Shown here one piece after another: positions 1-7,146 of a DNA stretch of 52,876 bases. Where the stretch lies: assembly GCA_016281475.1 (NCBI GenBank), contig JAEEIS010000262.1:1-52876 (forward strand). The letters run 5' to 3'. Position numbers and translations under genes: made by a program. The notes below the pieces were generated by a model, which had not been told where the DNA came from, searched no databases, and worked only from the letters and a program-made list of their open reading frames with translations. The DNA is from Bacteroidales bacterium. GTDB lineage: Bacteria; Bacteroidota; Bacteroidia; Bacteroidales; P3. The number at the start of each line of letters is the position of its first letter. The first letter of the stretch is position 1.

Positions 1-715
1 CGCGCAGGGTCTTGTTCTCATAGCCTTTCTCGCGGGTCTTGATGAAGTAGGCGTTCTCGATGAAGCGGGCGCTGTCGACGTTGACGGGCACGCCGTATTT
101 GTGGCAGAGTTCGCAGGTCTCGCGGATGTTCTGCATGCTGACGGGCTGGCCGCCGACGGTGTTGTTGGTGACAGTGAGGACCATGAAGGGGACGTTGCCC
201 TTGTTCTCCTGCAGGATTTTCTCCAGTTTCTCCAGGTCGACGTTGCCCTTGAAGGGAACCTCAAGCTGGGTGTCGTAGGCCTCGCGGACGGTGACGTCGA
301 TGGCGAAAGCCTTGCGGCTCTCGATGTGACCCTTGGTGGTGTCGAAGTGGGCGTTGCCGGGGATAATCATGCCGGGCTTCACCAGATACCTGAACAGCAC
401 GTTCTCGGCTGCACGGCCCTGGTGGGTGGGGATGACATAGTCAAAACCGGTCAGCTCGGTGATGGTGTCTTTCATGTGATAGAAGCTGCGGGCACCGCCG
501 TAGCTCTCGTCGCCCATCATCATAGCGGCCCACTGGCGGTCGCTCATGGCGCCGGTGCCGGAGTCGGTCAACAGGTCGATATACACATAGTCGCTCTTGA
601 GCATAAACACGTTCTGGTGTGCTTCGTTGAGCCATTTTTCGCGCTGTTCGCGGGTGGATTTCTTAATGGGTTCGACCATCTTGATTTTCCACGCTTCTGC
701 AAAGGGAAGTTCCAT
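1..715 (-). CDS. tnaA: Tryptophanase, N-terminal part (runs off the left edge)
   Basis: The visible 238 residues begin MELPFAEAWKIKMVEPI, as in Bacteroides-type tryptophanases. TnaA is a PLP-dependent lyase that splits L-tryptophan into indole, pyruvate and ammonia in the cytoplasm. Recognisable blocks are LLTDSGTGAMSD, PTHQGRAAENVLF, the GNAHFDTTKGH segment, and the TNNTVGGQPVS and DSARFIENAYF segments of the PLP-binding domain. The catalytic lysine lies further on, outside the window; the family is about 455-460 residues long, so roughly half is present. The ATG at 713-715 is chosen because the protein aligns from its first residue. The gene has a leader of about 200 bases. Tyrosine phenol-lyase is the near relative, but the N-terminus and the DTTKGH motif fit tryptophanase better. 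Confidence 0.92.
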   Translation of the reverse strand, partial: MELPFAEAWKIKMVEPIKKSTREQREKWLNEAHQNVFMLKSDYVYIDLLTDSGTGAMSDRQWAAMMMGDESYGGARSFYHMKDTITELTGFDYVIPTHQGRAAENVLFRYLVKPGMIIPGNAHFDTTKGHIESRKAFAIDVTVREAYDTQLEVPFKGNVDLEKLEKILQENKGNVPFMVLTVTNNTVGGQPVSMQNIRETCELCHKYGVPVNVDSARFIENAYFIKTREKGYENKTLR

Positions 716-849
716 GATAAATATACTTTAAAATGATTATTAAATTAAAAAATTGATTGCCAAAATATGCTTTTTACCCCTTTGGGTATAAACGAAACGA
801 CCACGGAGAGCAAGCTCAATCCATGGTCACAAAACAGTCATAAACATCT

Positions 850-872
850 CTTTTCTTAATGTTTAAGAAAAG
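850..872. repeat. Perfect 10-bp inverted repeat in the tnaA leader
   Basis: The arms CTTTTCTTAA (850-859) and TTAAGAAAAG (863-872) are exact reverse complements around a 3-base loop. The repeat lies between the predicted tnaA promoter and the start codon, about 135 bases before the ATG. It has no U-tract in the tnaA direction, so it is not an evident intrinsic terminator. A protein operator or an RNA stem in the leader are the two readings; the sequence does not decide between them. Confidence 0.5.
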
Positions 873-920
873 GGTACGAGGACTTATGTGTAGACTGTTT
901 TTACTCATATTTTGGATTTG

Positions 921-928
921 CAAAGATA
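921..928 (-). promoter_or_regulatory. Predicted tnaA promoter -7 box
   Basis: On the minus strand this reads TATCTTTG, a full match to the Bacteroidetes TAnnTTTG box. It lies between the end of the glycosyltransferase gene and tnaA. Transcription would begin near 914 and leave a leader of about 200 bases. No clear -33 TTTG was seen. Confidence 0.6.
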
Positions 929-975
929 CGCATTTTTTTTTGAATTACGTCCTTTTTTTTCTTGCAAGCGGTAGT

Positions 976-1809
976 CTAGCGTGTGGAAATGTTTTCTTTC
1001 TGCCACTTCCTTTGTTCTATTTTAAACAGCATACGCTCGAGAACGTACGTTATCCGATACGCCCACCGGTGTCTACGTAGGCGGTTCATCATATTGATGT
1101 CCTTATTGTAGCAGTCGTAGTCGGCTAGTACGCTCTGAGGAACCGCATCGGTCAGAACACTCCTCCTTTCGCTATCTCGCAAATTGATGTTTGTCTCGCT
1201 TATGCCGGTAATGTCGAATATTGTGATATTGACATCCACAGCAGTGGGTTTGACCCCGTGCATTGCCACTACCTGCATAAACCATTTCCAGTCGGAGACA
1301 ATCTTTAGGCTTTCGTCGTACAACCCATATTTGTCGAAAAGCTCACGTTTGATATATGTCGACGGATGGTTTAAGGAGGAATTATAGAACCGCAAAAACG
1401 AATAATTTCGGCTGACAGGGCTTCTAAACAGCCTGCCATCGACCATCTTCTTGTACATTATGCCCGTGAGCATGTCGGGGTGGCCGCATTCCTCAATCCG
1501 CTCGTACATCTGAGCCACGACGTTGTCGTCGTAAAGAATGTCGCCGCTATTGAGGAAGTGCAAATATTCCCCACTGGCCCTTCTGATTCCCTTGTTCATG
1601 GCGTTATATATGCCCTTGTCGGGCTCCGACAGCCAGTTTATTGGGAACGATTCAGAATATTTTTTGATAACCTCCACGCTGCCGTCAGTACTCCCACCAT
1701 CGATAACGACATATTCGAAATCCTTGGAAGTCTGGGAAACCACGCTTTGGATGGTCTTCTGCAAACCGTCGGCATTATTCCAGTTGATGGTGATGATGGA
1801 TAACTTCAT
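976..1809 (-). CDS. Family-2 glycosyltransferase, orphan
   Basis: The protein has 277 residues from ATG 1807-1809, beginning MKLSIITINWNNADGLQ; a longer reading is possible but would run into the tRNA terminator. It is a cytoplasmic GT-A enzyme of family GT2. Visible motifs are the N-terminal TINWNN strand, VVIDGGSTDGS for nucleotide binding, SEPDKGIYNAMNKGI, and LNSGD, which replaces the usual DxD. This layout is typical of WcaA/PGA-type transferases using UDP-sugars; donor and acceptor are unknown. It stands alone, more than 3 kb from and opposite to the polysaccharide locus. Its start is only 16 bases beyond the U-tract of the tRNA-Ser terminator, so it may be expressed by read-through or from an unrecognised promoter. 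Confidence 0.85.
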   Translation of the reverse strand: MKLSIITINWNNADGLQKTIQSVVSQTSKDFEYVVIDGGSTDGSVEVIKKYSESFPINWLSEPDKGIYNAMNKGIRRASGEYLHFLNSGDILYDDNVVAQMYERIEECGHPDMLTGIMYKKMVDGRLFRSPVSRNYSFLRFYNSSLNHPSTYIKRELFDKYGLYDESLKIVSDWKWFMQVVAMHGVKPTAVDVNITIFDITGISETNINLRDSERRSVLTDAVPQSVLADYDCYNKDINMMNRLRRHRWAYRITYVLERMLFKIEQRKWQKENISTR

Positions 1810-1824
1810 AGCACGTTTGCATTT

Positions 1825-1850
1825 AAAAAAAAGCAGAACCCTTGTTCTGC
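1825..1850 (-). terminator. Intrinsic terminator of tRNA-Ser
   Basis: Arms GCAGAAC (1833-1839) and GTTCTGC (1844-1850) pair perfectly across a 4-base loop. On the minus strand they are followed by eight U residues (1825-1832). It lies just downstream of the tRNA and just before the glycosyltransferase start. Confidence 0.85.
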
Positions 1851-1870
1851 TTCGCAAGCTTCAATGCTTG

Positions 1871-1958
1871 CGGAAAGGAAGGGATTCGAACCCTTGAAGC
1901 GCTTTTAACGCTTACTCGCTTTCCAGGCGGGCCTCTTCAACCACTCGAGCACCTTTCC
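1871..1958 (-). tRNA. tRNA-Ser (anticodon GGA)
   Basis: The 88-base class II tRNA has acceptor arm GGAAAGG/CCTTTCC, D stem CTC/GAG, anticodon loop CTGGAAA, a long variable arm AAGCG/CGCTT, and T arm AAGGG-TTCGAAT-CCCTT. The discriminator base is G, and CCA is not encoded. The anticodon stem CCCGC/GCGAG carries one C-A mismatch at the second pair. GGA reads UCC and UCU serine codons. Confidence 0.95.
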
Positions 1959-2012
1959 GTGGGTTGTTTTTCAATTCGTTCTAGGGGGCTCTCCCCTTGT
2001 CGAAATCGGCTG

Positions 2013-2020
2013 CAAAAGTA
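2013..2020 (-). promoter_or_regulatory. Predicted tRNA-Ser promoter -7 box
   Basis: The minus strand reads TACTTTTG, matching TAnnTTTG, about 55 bases upstream of the tRNA 5' end. It is arranged back to back with the forward promoter at 2051-2058. Confidence 0.5.
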
Positions 2021-2050
2021 CTACTTTTTTCTCAAATAGAAAAAAAAATG

Positions 2051-2058
2051 TATCTTTG
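2051..2058 (+). promoter_or_regulatory. Predicted promoter -7 box of the M49-like peptidase
   Basis: TATCTTTG is an exact TAnnTTTG match preceded by an A/T-rich stretch. It predicts a start near 2065 and a leader of about 36 bases before ATG 2101. Confidence 0.65.
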
Positions 2059-2100
2059 CAAGCAAAGTTTTTTTCGGAAGTATAACTAATCCTATTTAAA

Positions 2101-3738
2101 ATGAAGAAATTATCTATTTTTGTTATGGCCATCTCAATGCTTGCAGCGGTGGGATGCAAGAACAACAAAACGGAAGAAAAATCCGAACTTCAACAAAAAG
2201 TTGACGAGTACGCCGAGTTTACTCTCACCACCGATTTGGGCGTGCTCAGCGAGAAGGAGAAGCAGCTTCTCCCCATCTTCATCCAGATTGCCGACATCAT
2301 GGACGAACTCTACTGGGAGCAGTACTTCGGCGCCGACAACCGTGCCAGCCTCGACACCATCAAAGACCCTGCCATGAAGGAATTTGCCCTCATCCAGTAC
2401 GGTGCCTGGGACCGTCTGGGCGAAGAGAAACCCTTCATCCCCGGCTATGGCGAGCGTCCCGCAGGTTGCCGTTTCTACCCCCTCGACATGACGGCTGAGG
2501 AATACGAAGCCCTTGCCGACCCCGAGAAGAGCAGCCAGTACACCGTCATCCGTCGCGACGAGAACGGTGCCCTCAAGGTGGTGCCCTACCATGTCGAGTA
2601 TGCCGACCGCCTGGCCAAGGTCGACAGCCTCTTCGGCCTTGCCATCGACCTCGCCGAGGACCCCGGCATGAAGAACTACCTCGTCGAACGCCGCAAAGCC
2701 ATCATGACCGACGACTACTATGCCAGCGACGTGGCATGGATGAACATGAAGCAGAGCAAGCTCGACTTCGTGGTCGGCCCCATTGAGAACTACGACGACG
2801 GCCTCTACGGCAACAAGACCTCCTACGAAGCCTTCATCCTCGTCAAGGACGAGAAGTGGAGCAACGACCTCGCCAAGTTCGTCGGCATGCTGCCCATGCT
2901 GCAGCAAGAGCTGCCCTGCGACCCGAAGTACAAACCCGCTATGAAGGGTGCCGCCAGCGACCTCAACGTCTACGACGTCATCTACTACGCCGGTGACTGC
3001 AACGCGGGCTCCAAGACCATCGCCATCAACCTGCCCAACGACGAGCGCATCCACAAGACCATGGGCGCACGCCGTCTGCAGCTCAAGAATGCCATGCAGG
3101 CCAAGTTCGAGACCATCCTCATGCCCATCGCCAACCTCCTCGTGTGCGACGACCAGCTCGACAACGTGAACTTCAACGCCTTCTTCAGCAACGTCTGCTT
3201 CCACGAAGTGGCCCACGGCCTCGGCATCAAGAACACCGTCACCGACGGCAAGAGCATGCGCGAAGCTCTCGGCAAGGAGTACAGCAAATGGGAAGAAGCC
3301 AAAGCCGACATCTGCGGACTCTTCCTCACCACCAAGCTCATCGAGATGGGCGAAATCACCAACTGCACCAAGGAAGATGCCTTCGTCACCTTCATCGCCG
3401 GCATCCTGCGCAGCGTCCGCTTTGGTGCCACCGAGGCCCACGGCATTGCCAACATGATGTGCTTCAACTACCTCCAAGACCAGGGTGCCTTCACTCGCAA
3501 CGAGCAGGGCAAATACGTCATCAACGTCGAGAAGGCCGAAGAGGCCATGAAGAGCTGGGCAGCCCTCATCCTTCAGGTCGAGGGTGAAGGCGATGTCGAA
3601 TTCGCTGCCAGCTATGCCGCCAAGAACGGCACCATCCGTCCCGACCTCCAGCATGATCTCAACATGGTTGCCGCTAACAACATTCCGCGCGACATCCGCT
3701 ACAACCAGGGCTTGAAGGCTCTCGGCTTGGCACAATAA
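2101..3738 (+). CDS. M49-like (DPP III family) zinc peptidase, lipoprotein
   Basis: The protein has 545 residues. A signal peptide ends in lipobox AVGC with Cys19, so it should be anchored in a membrane and face the periplasm or outer leaflet. The zinc site is HEVAH (368-372) with the second motif EEAKAD (398-403), spaced as in peptidase family M49 and the M49-like C-terminal half of some Nudix hydrolases. It has five-residue HExxH spacing instead of the six-residue HExxGH of classic dipeptidyl peptidase III. The expected activity is release of dipeptides or another zinc hydrolase role; the substrate is not known. Codons strongly favour C in the third position, suggesting high expression, and it has its own promoter and terminator. 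Confidence 0.82.
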   Translation: MKKLSIFVMAISMLAAVGCKNNKTEEKSELQQKVDEYAEFTLTTDLGVLSEKEKQLLPIFIQIADIMDELYWEQYFGADNRASLDTIKDPAMKEFALIQYGAWDRLGEEKPFIPGYGERPAGCRFYPLDMTAEEYEALADPEKSSQYTVIRRDENGALKVVPYHVEYADRLAKVDSLFGLAIDLAEDPGMKNYLVERRKAIMTDDYYASDVAWMNMKQSKLDFVVGPIENYDDGLYGNKTSYEAFILVKDEKWSNDLAKFVGMLPMLQQELPCDPKYKPAMKGAASDLNVYDVIYYAGDCNAGSKTIAINLPNDERIHKTMGARRLQLKNAMQAKFETILMPIANLLVCDDQLDNVNFNAFFSNVCFHEVAHGLGIKNTVTDGKSMREALGKEYSKWEEAKADICGLFLTTKLIEMGEITNCTKEDAFVTFIAGILRSVRFGATEAHGIANMMCFNYLQDQGAFTRNEQGKYVINVEKAEEAMKSWAALILQVEGEGDVEFAASYAAKNGTIRPDLQHDLNMVAANNIPRDIRYNQGLKALGLAQ

Positions 3739-3758
3739 ATGTCGCTCATTCCGACCAT

Positions 3759-3797
3759 AAGGGGCACCGGCACTCGCGCGGTGCCCCTTTCTTTTTC
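3759..3797 (+). terminator. Intrinsic terminator after the M49-like peptidase
   Basis: Arms AAGGGGCACC (3759-3768) and GGTGCCCCTT (3780-3789) pair perfectly across 11 bases and run into a T-rich tract. It is a strong GC-rich hairpin 20 bases after the stop codon. Confidence 0.92.
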
Positions 3798-4191
3798 CCT
3801 CCGATCCATCCTGTTTTCCCTCCGATTCCATAGTGACAACCGTGCCGTTCCCCTGCCTTCCTTTTGCCAAACCTCAAATTGTTGCTGATATATCATAGAT
3901 CGTTCATCGCTTTCAGATTGGTGAACAGTCTCCGAATCGGTAAGAATCGGTAGAAATCGGTAGGGAGCGGTAAGAGTCGGTAAGAATCGGTAAGGGACAG
4001 CGAGAAGTGTTGAGAGGGGGTGTCGAGGGCGGCGGGGTGGGAGGGAGGACGGCTGGTGGGATGGGCTGGTGGGACCAGGAGCGGCAGGGCGGATGTGGCG
4101 GAACGGGACGAGGAAGGCGAGAAGGGGGCGAAAGTTCTGATTTTGAAATGTGAATTTTTGAAAAAAATATTACTATTCTAAAAAATAGTCG
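3798..4191. other. Gene-free stretch before the polysaccharide locus
   Basis: No credible gene was seen on either strand; the longest open frames are proline- or arginine-rich shadows of a G-rich stretch. It holds the 10-bp tandem repeat at 3931-3999 and a short direct repeat GGCTGGTGGGA, twice at 4051-4074, followed by AT-rich DNA that leads into the locus promoter. Confidence 0.6.
3931..3999. repeat. 10-bp tandem repeat, about seven units
   Basis: Units start every 10 bases from 3931, with consensus TAAGAATCGG. The best copies are at 3941 and 3981, and the divergent ones are TAGGGAGCGG and TAAGAGTCGG. The period never slips across seven units. Ten bases is close to one helical turn, so a protein binding each unit would sit on one face of the DNA. 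Confidence 0.85.
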
Positions 4192-4199
4192 TATATTTG
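4192..4199 (+). promoter_or_regulatory. Predicted polysaccharide locus promoter -7 box
   Basis: TATATTTG matches TAnnTTTG and follows an A/T-rich stretch. No gene starts for about 280 bases downstream, which fits the long leaders of Bacteroidales capsule operons, where a UpxY-type factor acts. No flanking invertible repeats were seen by eye. Confidence 0.55.
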
Positions 4200-4479
4200 C
4201 ACTTTGAATTGGTAGTGTGTTGTGCTTGCAATGCACACAAGTAAGGTTGGTTACGCTAGGGCTCTTGGATAGGAGCGCGCGTAGAAATGGGTCGTTGGTG
4301 CCCGTGAATCATCCAGAAACTCCGTGCCATGTCATAGGAGGAGGGGAGAGTATGTGCAGAGATGTGGCGGAGTGGCGAGGGGGATTGTGAGGTGAGGGAG
4401 GCGAGGCGTGCGGGGGGATGGAGAGGTTGGCGCGAGGGAGAGTTTCGGACAAGTTAGTAGATAATCGAAGTGAGTCGTG
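4200..4479 (+). promoter_or_regulatory. Long untranslated leader of the polysaccharide operon
   Basis: About 280 bases lie between the predicted promoter and upxY. Near its 5' end is a small stem TGTGC/GCACA, followed by a purine-rich, G-rich run to the start codon. In Bacteroides, UpxY proteins prevent premature termination within leaders of this kind; the exact target here is not identifiable by eye. Confidence 0.45.
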
Positions 4480-4971
4480 ATGATAGTAGATGAGAATCAG
4501 GATGCAGTGCGGTGGTATGCTGTTAAGGTGTATTACAACAGGATGACGCCGCTGAGGGAGCAGCTGGCGGTGGATGGGGTGAACTACTTTATCCCAAGCA
4601 TGATTACGTCGCTGCTGTTTGTGCAGGCCACGGCTGGATATATGACGAAGTTTGAGAATGAGTATCATGCCAGGATGTGGATTTATCGTGACCCGCTGAC
4701 GAGAAAGCCTTCGGCGATTCCGGACCATGAGATGGAGGTGTTTATATTCGTGTGCACGGCGGGGCAGCAGGGGTTGAGCTATCTGGGCGAGGATAAGCCG
4801 GAGTATCACAAGGGCGACCGGGTGAGGGTGACGGAGGGTCAGTTTAAGGGTGCCGAGGGTTATATCAAGCGAATCAAGAAGGACCGGCGACTGGTTGTGA
4901 GCATCAGAGGTGTGGCAGCCGTCGCGACTACGTATATACCACCTGACTTTTTAGAAACTATTTCGGAATGA
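4480..4971 (+). CDS. UpxY/NusG-like transcription antiterminator
   Basis: The protein has 163 residues from ATG 4480; a GTG one codon earlier is also in frame. It carries a NusG N-terminal domain beginning WYAVKV (12-17) and the IPSMITSLLFVQ segment, then a KOW motif with KGDRVRVTEG at 111-120. This is the layout of the Bacteroides UpxY family, NusG paralogues that bind RNA polymerase and let it read through one capsule operon. As the first gene after a long leader it should govern the whole locus. Its stop overlaps the next start (ATGA at 4968). No UpxZ-like partner was seen. A general NusG is unlikely given length and position. Confidence 0.9.
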   Translation: MIVDENQDAVRWYAVKVYYNRMTPLREQLAVDGVNYFIPSMITSLLFVQATAGYMTKFENEYHARMWIYRDPLTRKPSAIPDHEMEVFIFVCTAGQQGLSYLGEDKPEYHKGDRVRVTEGQFKGAEGYIKRIKKDRRLVVSIRGVAAVATTYIPPDFLETISE

Positions 4972-6155
4972 GAAAACCGTTATTTCCGTTAGATCCGATA
5001 AAGGAGAAGATGTATCTGCCTGCCGGCAATTTTGTTGAGCAGGGGAGTGAGGGTTGTGACGAGTTGAGGGCCGAGGATATTGAGAATGCGGATGTGCGCA
5101 GGGCTTTCGAGTTTGTGGAGCAGGAGCCGATTAAGCAGGTGTACCGTTGGTTTGCCGACCACCGTGACGAGTTTGCCCCCACCACGCTGCTGTGGGGGAT
5201 GAAGAACAACGGTGGCGACCCGATTCCGCGTTGCAAGGCGGAGGGGGGGCTGTATGAGGCTATCTTTGTGAAGCGTCCGTTGCACACGATTTATGAGTTG
5301 GACAAGTTCTTGTTCAATGCCAACGAGAACTTGACGCAGGGGGGGTATTTGGTGTGCTGTTGCCGCACGTCGTCGGTGAAGAAGGCGGTTATCTACAGCC
5401 GCTATCCGAAAGGGATAAACAGGATTTATTACGGCTTCCACTATCTGTGGCATCGCGTGTTTCCGAAGGTGGGAGGCTTGAAGAATATCTATTTTGCCAT
5501 CACTAAGGGCCGCAACCGCACTTTCCACCGGGTGGAGATACTGGGGCGGCTGTATCATGCGGGTTTCGAGGTAGTGTATGAGAATACGGCGCATGGTGAG
5601 TTCCGCGTGATAGCGCGCAAGGCCAAGGAGCCTATTCGCGAGGGGATTCCCAGTTCGTCGCCCATTGCCAAGTTGCGCAGAGTGGGCAAGGGTGGCAAGA
5701 TTATTACGGTGTATAAGTTCCGCACGATGTATTCGTATAGCGAGTATCTGCAGGAGTATGTGTACCAGCATCGGCGCTTGGACAAGAGCGGCAAGTTCTA
5801 TCACGACTACCGGGTGAATACGGTGGGTGCCTTTTTGCGCAAGACGTGGCTCGACGAGCTGCCGATGGTGCTGAATATGCTGAAGGGAGAGATGAAGTTG
5901 GTGGGGGTGAGGCCGTTGTCGAGGCAGTTTTTCAGCCTGTATACGCCCGAGATGCAGCAGTTGCGCACGCAGACCAAGCCGGGCCTGCTGCCGCCGCTGT
6001 ACTACGAGAAGGAGCAGCCCGAGACGCTGGAGGGCATCCAGGAGTCGGAACGGAGGTATGTGGAGGCCTATCTGAAGCATCCCTTTAGGACCGACTGGAA
6101 GTATTTTTGGGGCATAGTGGGGAATATCTTTTTCCACCACAAGCACTCGCACTAG
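4968..6155 (+). CDS. Initiating sugar-phosphate transferase with an unusual N-terminal domain
   Basis: The 395-residue protein has, from about residue 230, the catalytic core of bacterial sugar transferases (polyprenyl-phosphate glycosyl-1-phosphate transferases): RRVGKGGK, KFRTM (250-254), a DYRVNTVGAFLRKTWLDELP block with the Asp-Glu pair at 296-297, and GVRPLSR (313-319). Such enzymes place the first sugar-phosphate on undecaprenyl phosphate. The usual N-terminal hydrophobic membrane segment just before this core is absent. Instead residues 1-225 form a soluble domain; LHTIYELDKFL and NLTQGGYLVCCC resemble the end of a Rossmann methyltransferase fold, without a clear SAM-binding GxGxG. It overlaps upxY by four bases. 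The core call is firm; the first half is undefined. Confidence 0.85.
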   Translation: MRKPLFPLDPIKEKMYLPAGNFVEQGSEGCDELRAEDIENADVRRAFEFVEQEPIKQVYRWFADHRDEFAPTTLLWGMKNNGGDPIPRCKAEGGLYEAIFVKRPLHTIYELDKFLFNANENLTQGGYLVCCCRTSSVKKAVIYSRYPKGINRIYYGFHYLWHRVFPKVGGLKNIYFAITKGRNRTFHRVEILGRLYHAGFEVVYENTAHGEFRVIARKAKEPIREGIPSSSPIAKLRRVGKGGKIITVYKFRTMYSYSEYLQEYVYQHRRLDKSGKFYHDYRVNTVGAFLRKTWLDELPMVLNMLKGEMKLVGVRPLSRQFFSLYTPEMQQLRTQTKPGLLPPLYYEKEQPETLEGIQESERRYVEAYLKHPFRTDWKYFWGIVGNIFFHHKHSH

Positions 6156-6203
6156 AAAGAATAAAGAAAGAATAAATTAAGTACAAGAAATAATAGAGTT
6201 CCA

Positions 6204-7073
6204 ATGAACGAAACGCAAGAATGGTCAACCGTCATTAGGCCGAAAGATAAGCTTTTGGCGGTGGATTTTAAGGAATTGTGGAGGTATCGCGACCTCTACA
6301 CGTTGTTTGTGAAGCGCAACATTATCACGCAGTATAAGCAGACGGTGCTAGGGCCGCTGTGGTTTGTGATACAGCCTGTGCTTACGGTCTTTATGTACAT
6401 GGTGGTGTTCGGCGGCATCGCCGGCATCGGCACCGACGGCATCCCCCAGCCGCTGTTCTATCTGGCGGGTACGTGTATGTGGCATTATTTCTCTGACTGT
6501 CTGAGCCGCACGTCGAACACCTTTGTCAGCAACAGCGGATTGTTTGGCAAGGTCTATTTCCCCCGTTTGATAACGCCGCTGGCCAATGTGACGTCCAATC
6601 TGTTGCGATTTGGCATCCAGATGGGTCTCTTCATTGTGGTGTATATCATCTATGGCATCCAGGGCTGCAACGCGCATCTGACATGGTATGCGCTGCTGTT
6701 CCCCCTGCTGGTGGTGATGATGGCGGGTCTGGCATTGGGTTTCGGCCTGGTGATTTCGAGTATGACCACCAAGTATAGGGATTTGCAGATACTGTTCTCG
6801 TTCGTGGTGTCGCTGTGGATGTATGCCACGCCTATTGTCTACCCCCTCAGTTTGGTGAAGGGGAAGATGGCGGCGGGCTACGACCTCTACACCATCATGC
6901 GCCTCAATCCCGTGACTCCGGTGCTGGAGACCTTTAAGTATGGGGTCTTGGGCGCGGGCGAGTTCATCGGATGGAACTGGTTGGCGTATAGCTTCGTGTT
7001 CATGGTGGTGCTGCTTCTCCTTGGCATAGTAATCTTCAACAAGACGCAGAAGAGCTTCATGGATACGGTGTAA
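6204..7073 (+). CDS. wzm: Polysaccharide ABC exporter, permease (Wzm-like)
   Basis: The 289-residue protein has about six membrane helices and the ABC-2 transporter layout of Wzm, KpsM and TagG permeases. The N-terminal FVKRNIITQYKQTVLGPLWF segment is the typical coupling region, and the later YATPIVYPLS and RLNPVTPVLETFKY stretches are also characteristic. It would move the finished lipid-linked glycan across the inner membrane with the Wzt ATPase encoded at 13157-14395. The two subunits are usually adjacent; here six genes separate them. Confidence 0.93.
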   Translation: MNETQEWSTVIRPKDKLLAVDFKELWRYRDLYTLFVKRNIITQYKQTVLGPLWFVIQPVLTVFMYMVVFGGIAGIGTDGIPQPLFYLAGTCMWHYFSDCLSRTSNTFVSNSGLFGKVYFPRLITPLANVTSNLLRFGIQMGLFIVVYIIYGIQGCNAHLTWYALLFPLLVVMMAGLALGFGLVISSMTTKYRDLQILFSFVVSLWMYATPIVYPLSLVKGKMAAGYDLYTIMRLNPVTPVLETFKYGVLGAGEFIGWNWLAYSFVFMVVLLLLGIVIFNKTQKSFMDTV

Positions 7074-7146
7074 GGCGAATGTTTGGATGGAATGGATGTT
7101 CGGATTATCTGAATATCCGAAAAACTGAATATCTAAATATTGAAAT

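Noticed and set aside
101..736. Long forward open frame over tnaA
   Set aside because: It is the antisense shadow of tnaA, whose minus-strand protein is clearly conserved.
2134..3870. 578-codon minus-strand open frame opposite the M49-like gene
   Set aside because: The strong C bias in third positions of the real gene creates the open antisense frame; it has no recognisable domain and the plus-strand protein has a lipobox and zinc motifs.
3931..3999. CRISPR-like array
   Set aside because: Units are 10 bases long with no spacers and no cas genes nearby; it is a plain tandem repeat.
4192..4199. Invertible capsule promoter
   Set aside because: No pair of long inverted repeats was found around the promoter by eye, and no invertase gene is present in the window.
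3913..4236. Proline-rich minus-strand frame in the gene-free stretch
   Set aside because: It only translates the G-rich DNA and the 10-bp repeat, with no start context or family match.
4989..6152. 387-codon antisense frame over the sugar-phosphate transferase
   Set aside because: Low-complexity His/Leu/Gln-rich shadow; the plus strand carries the family motifs.
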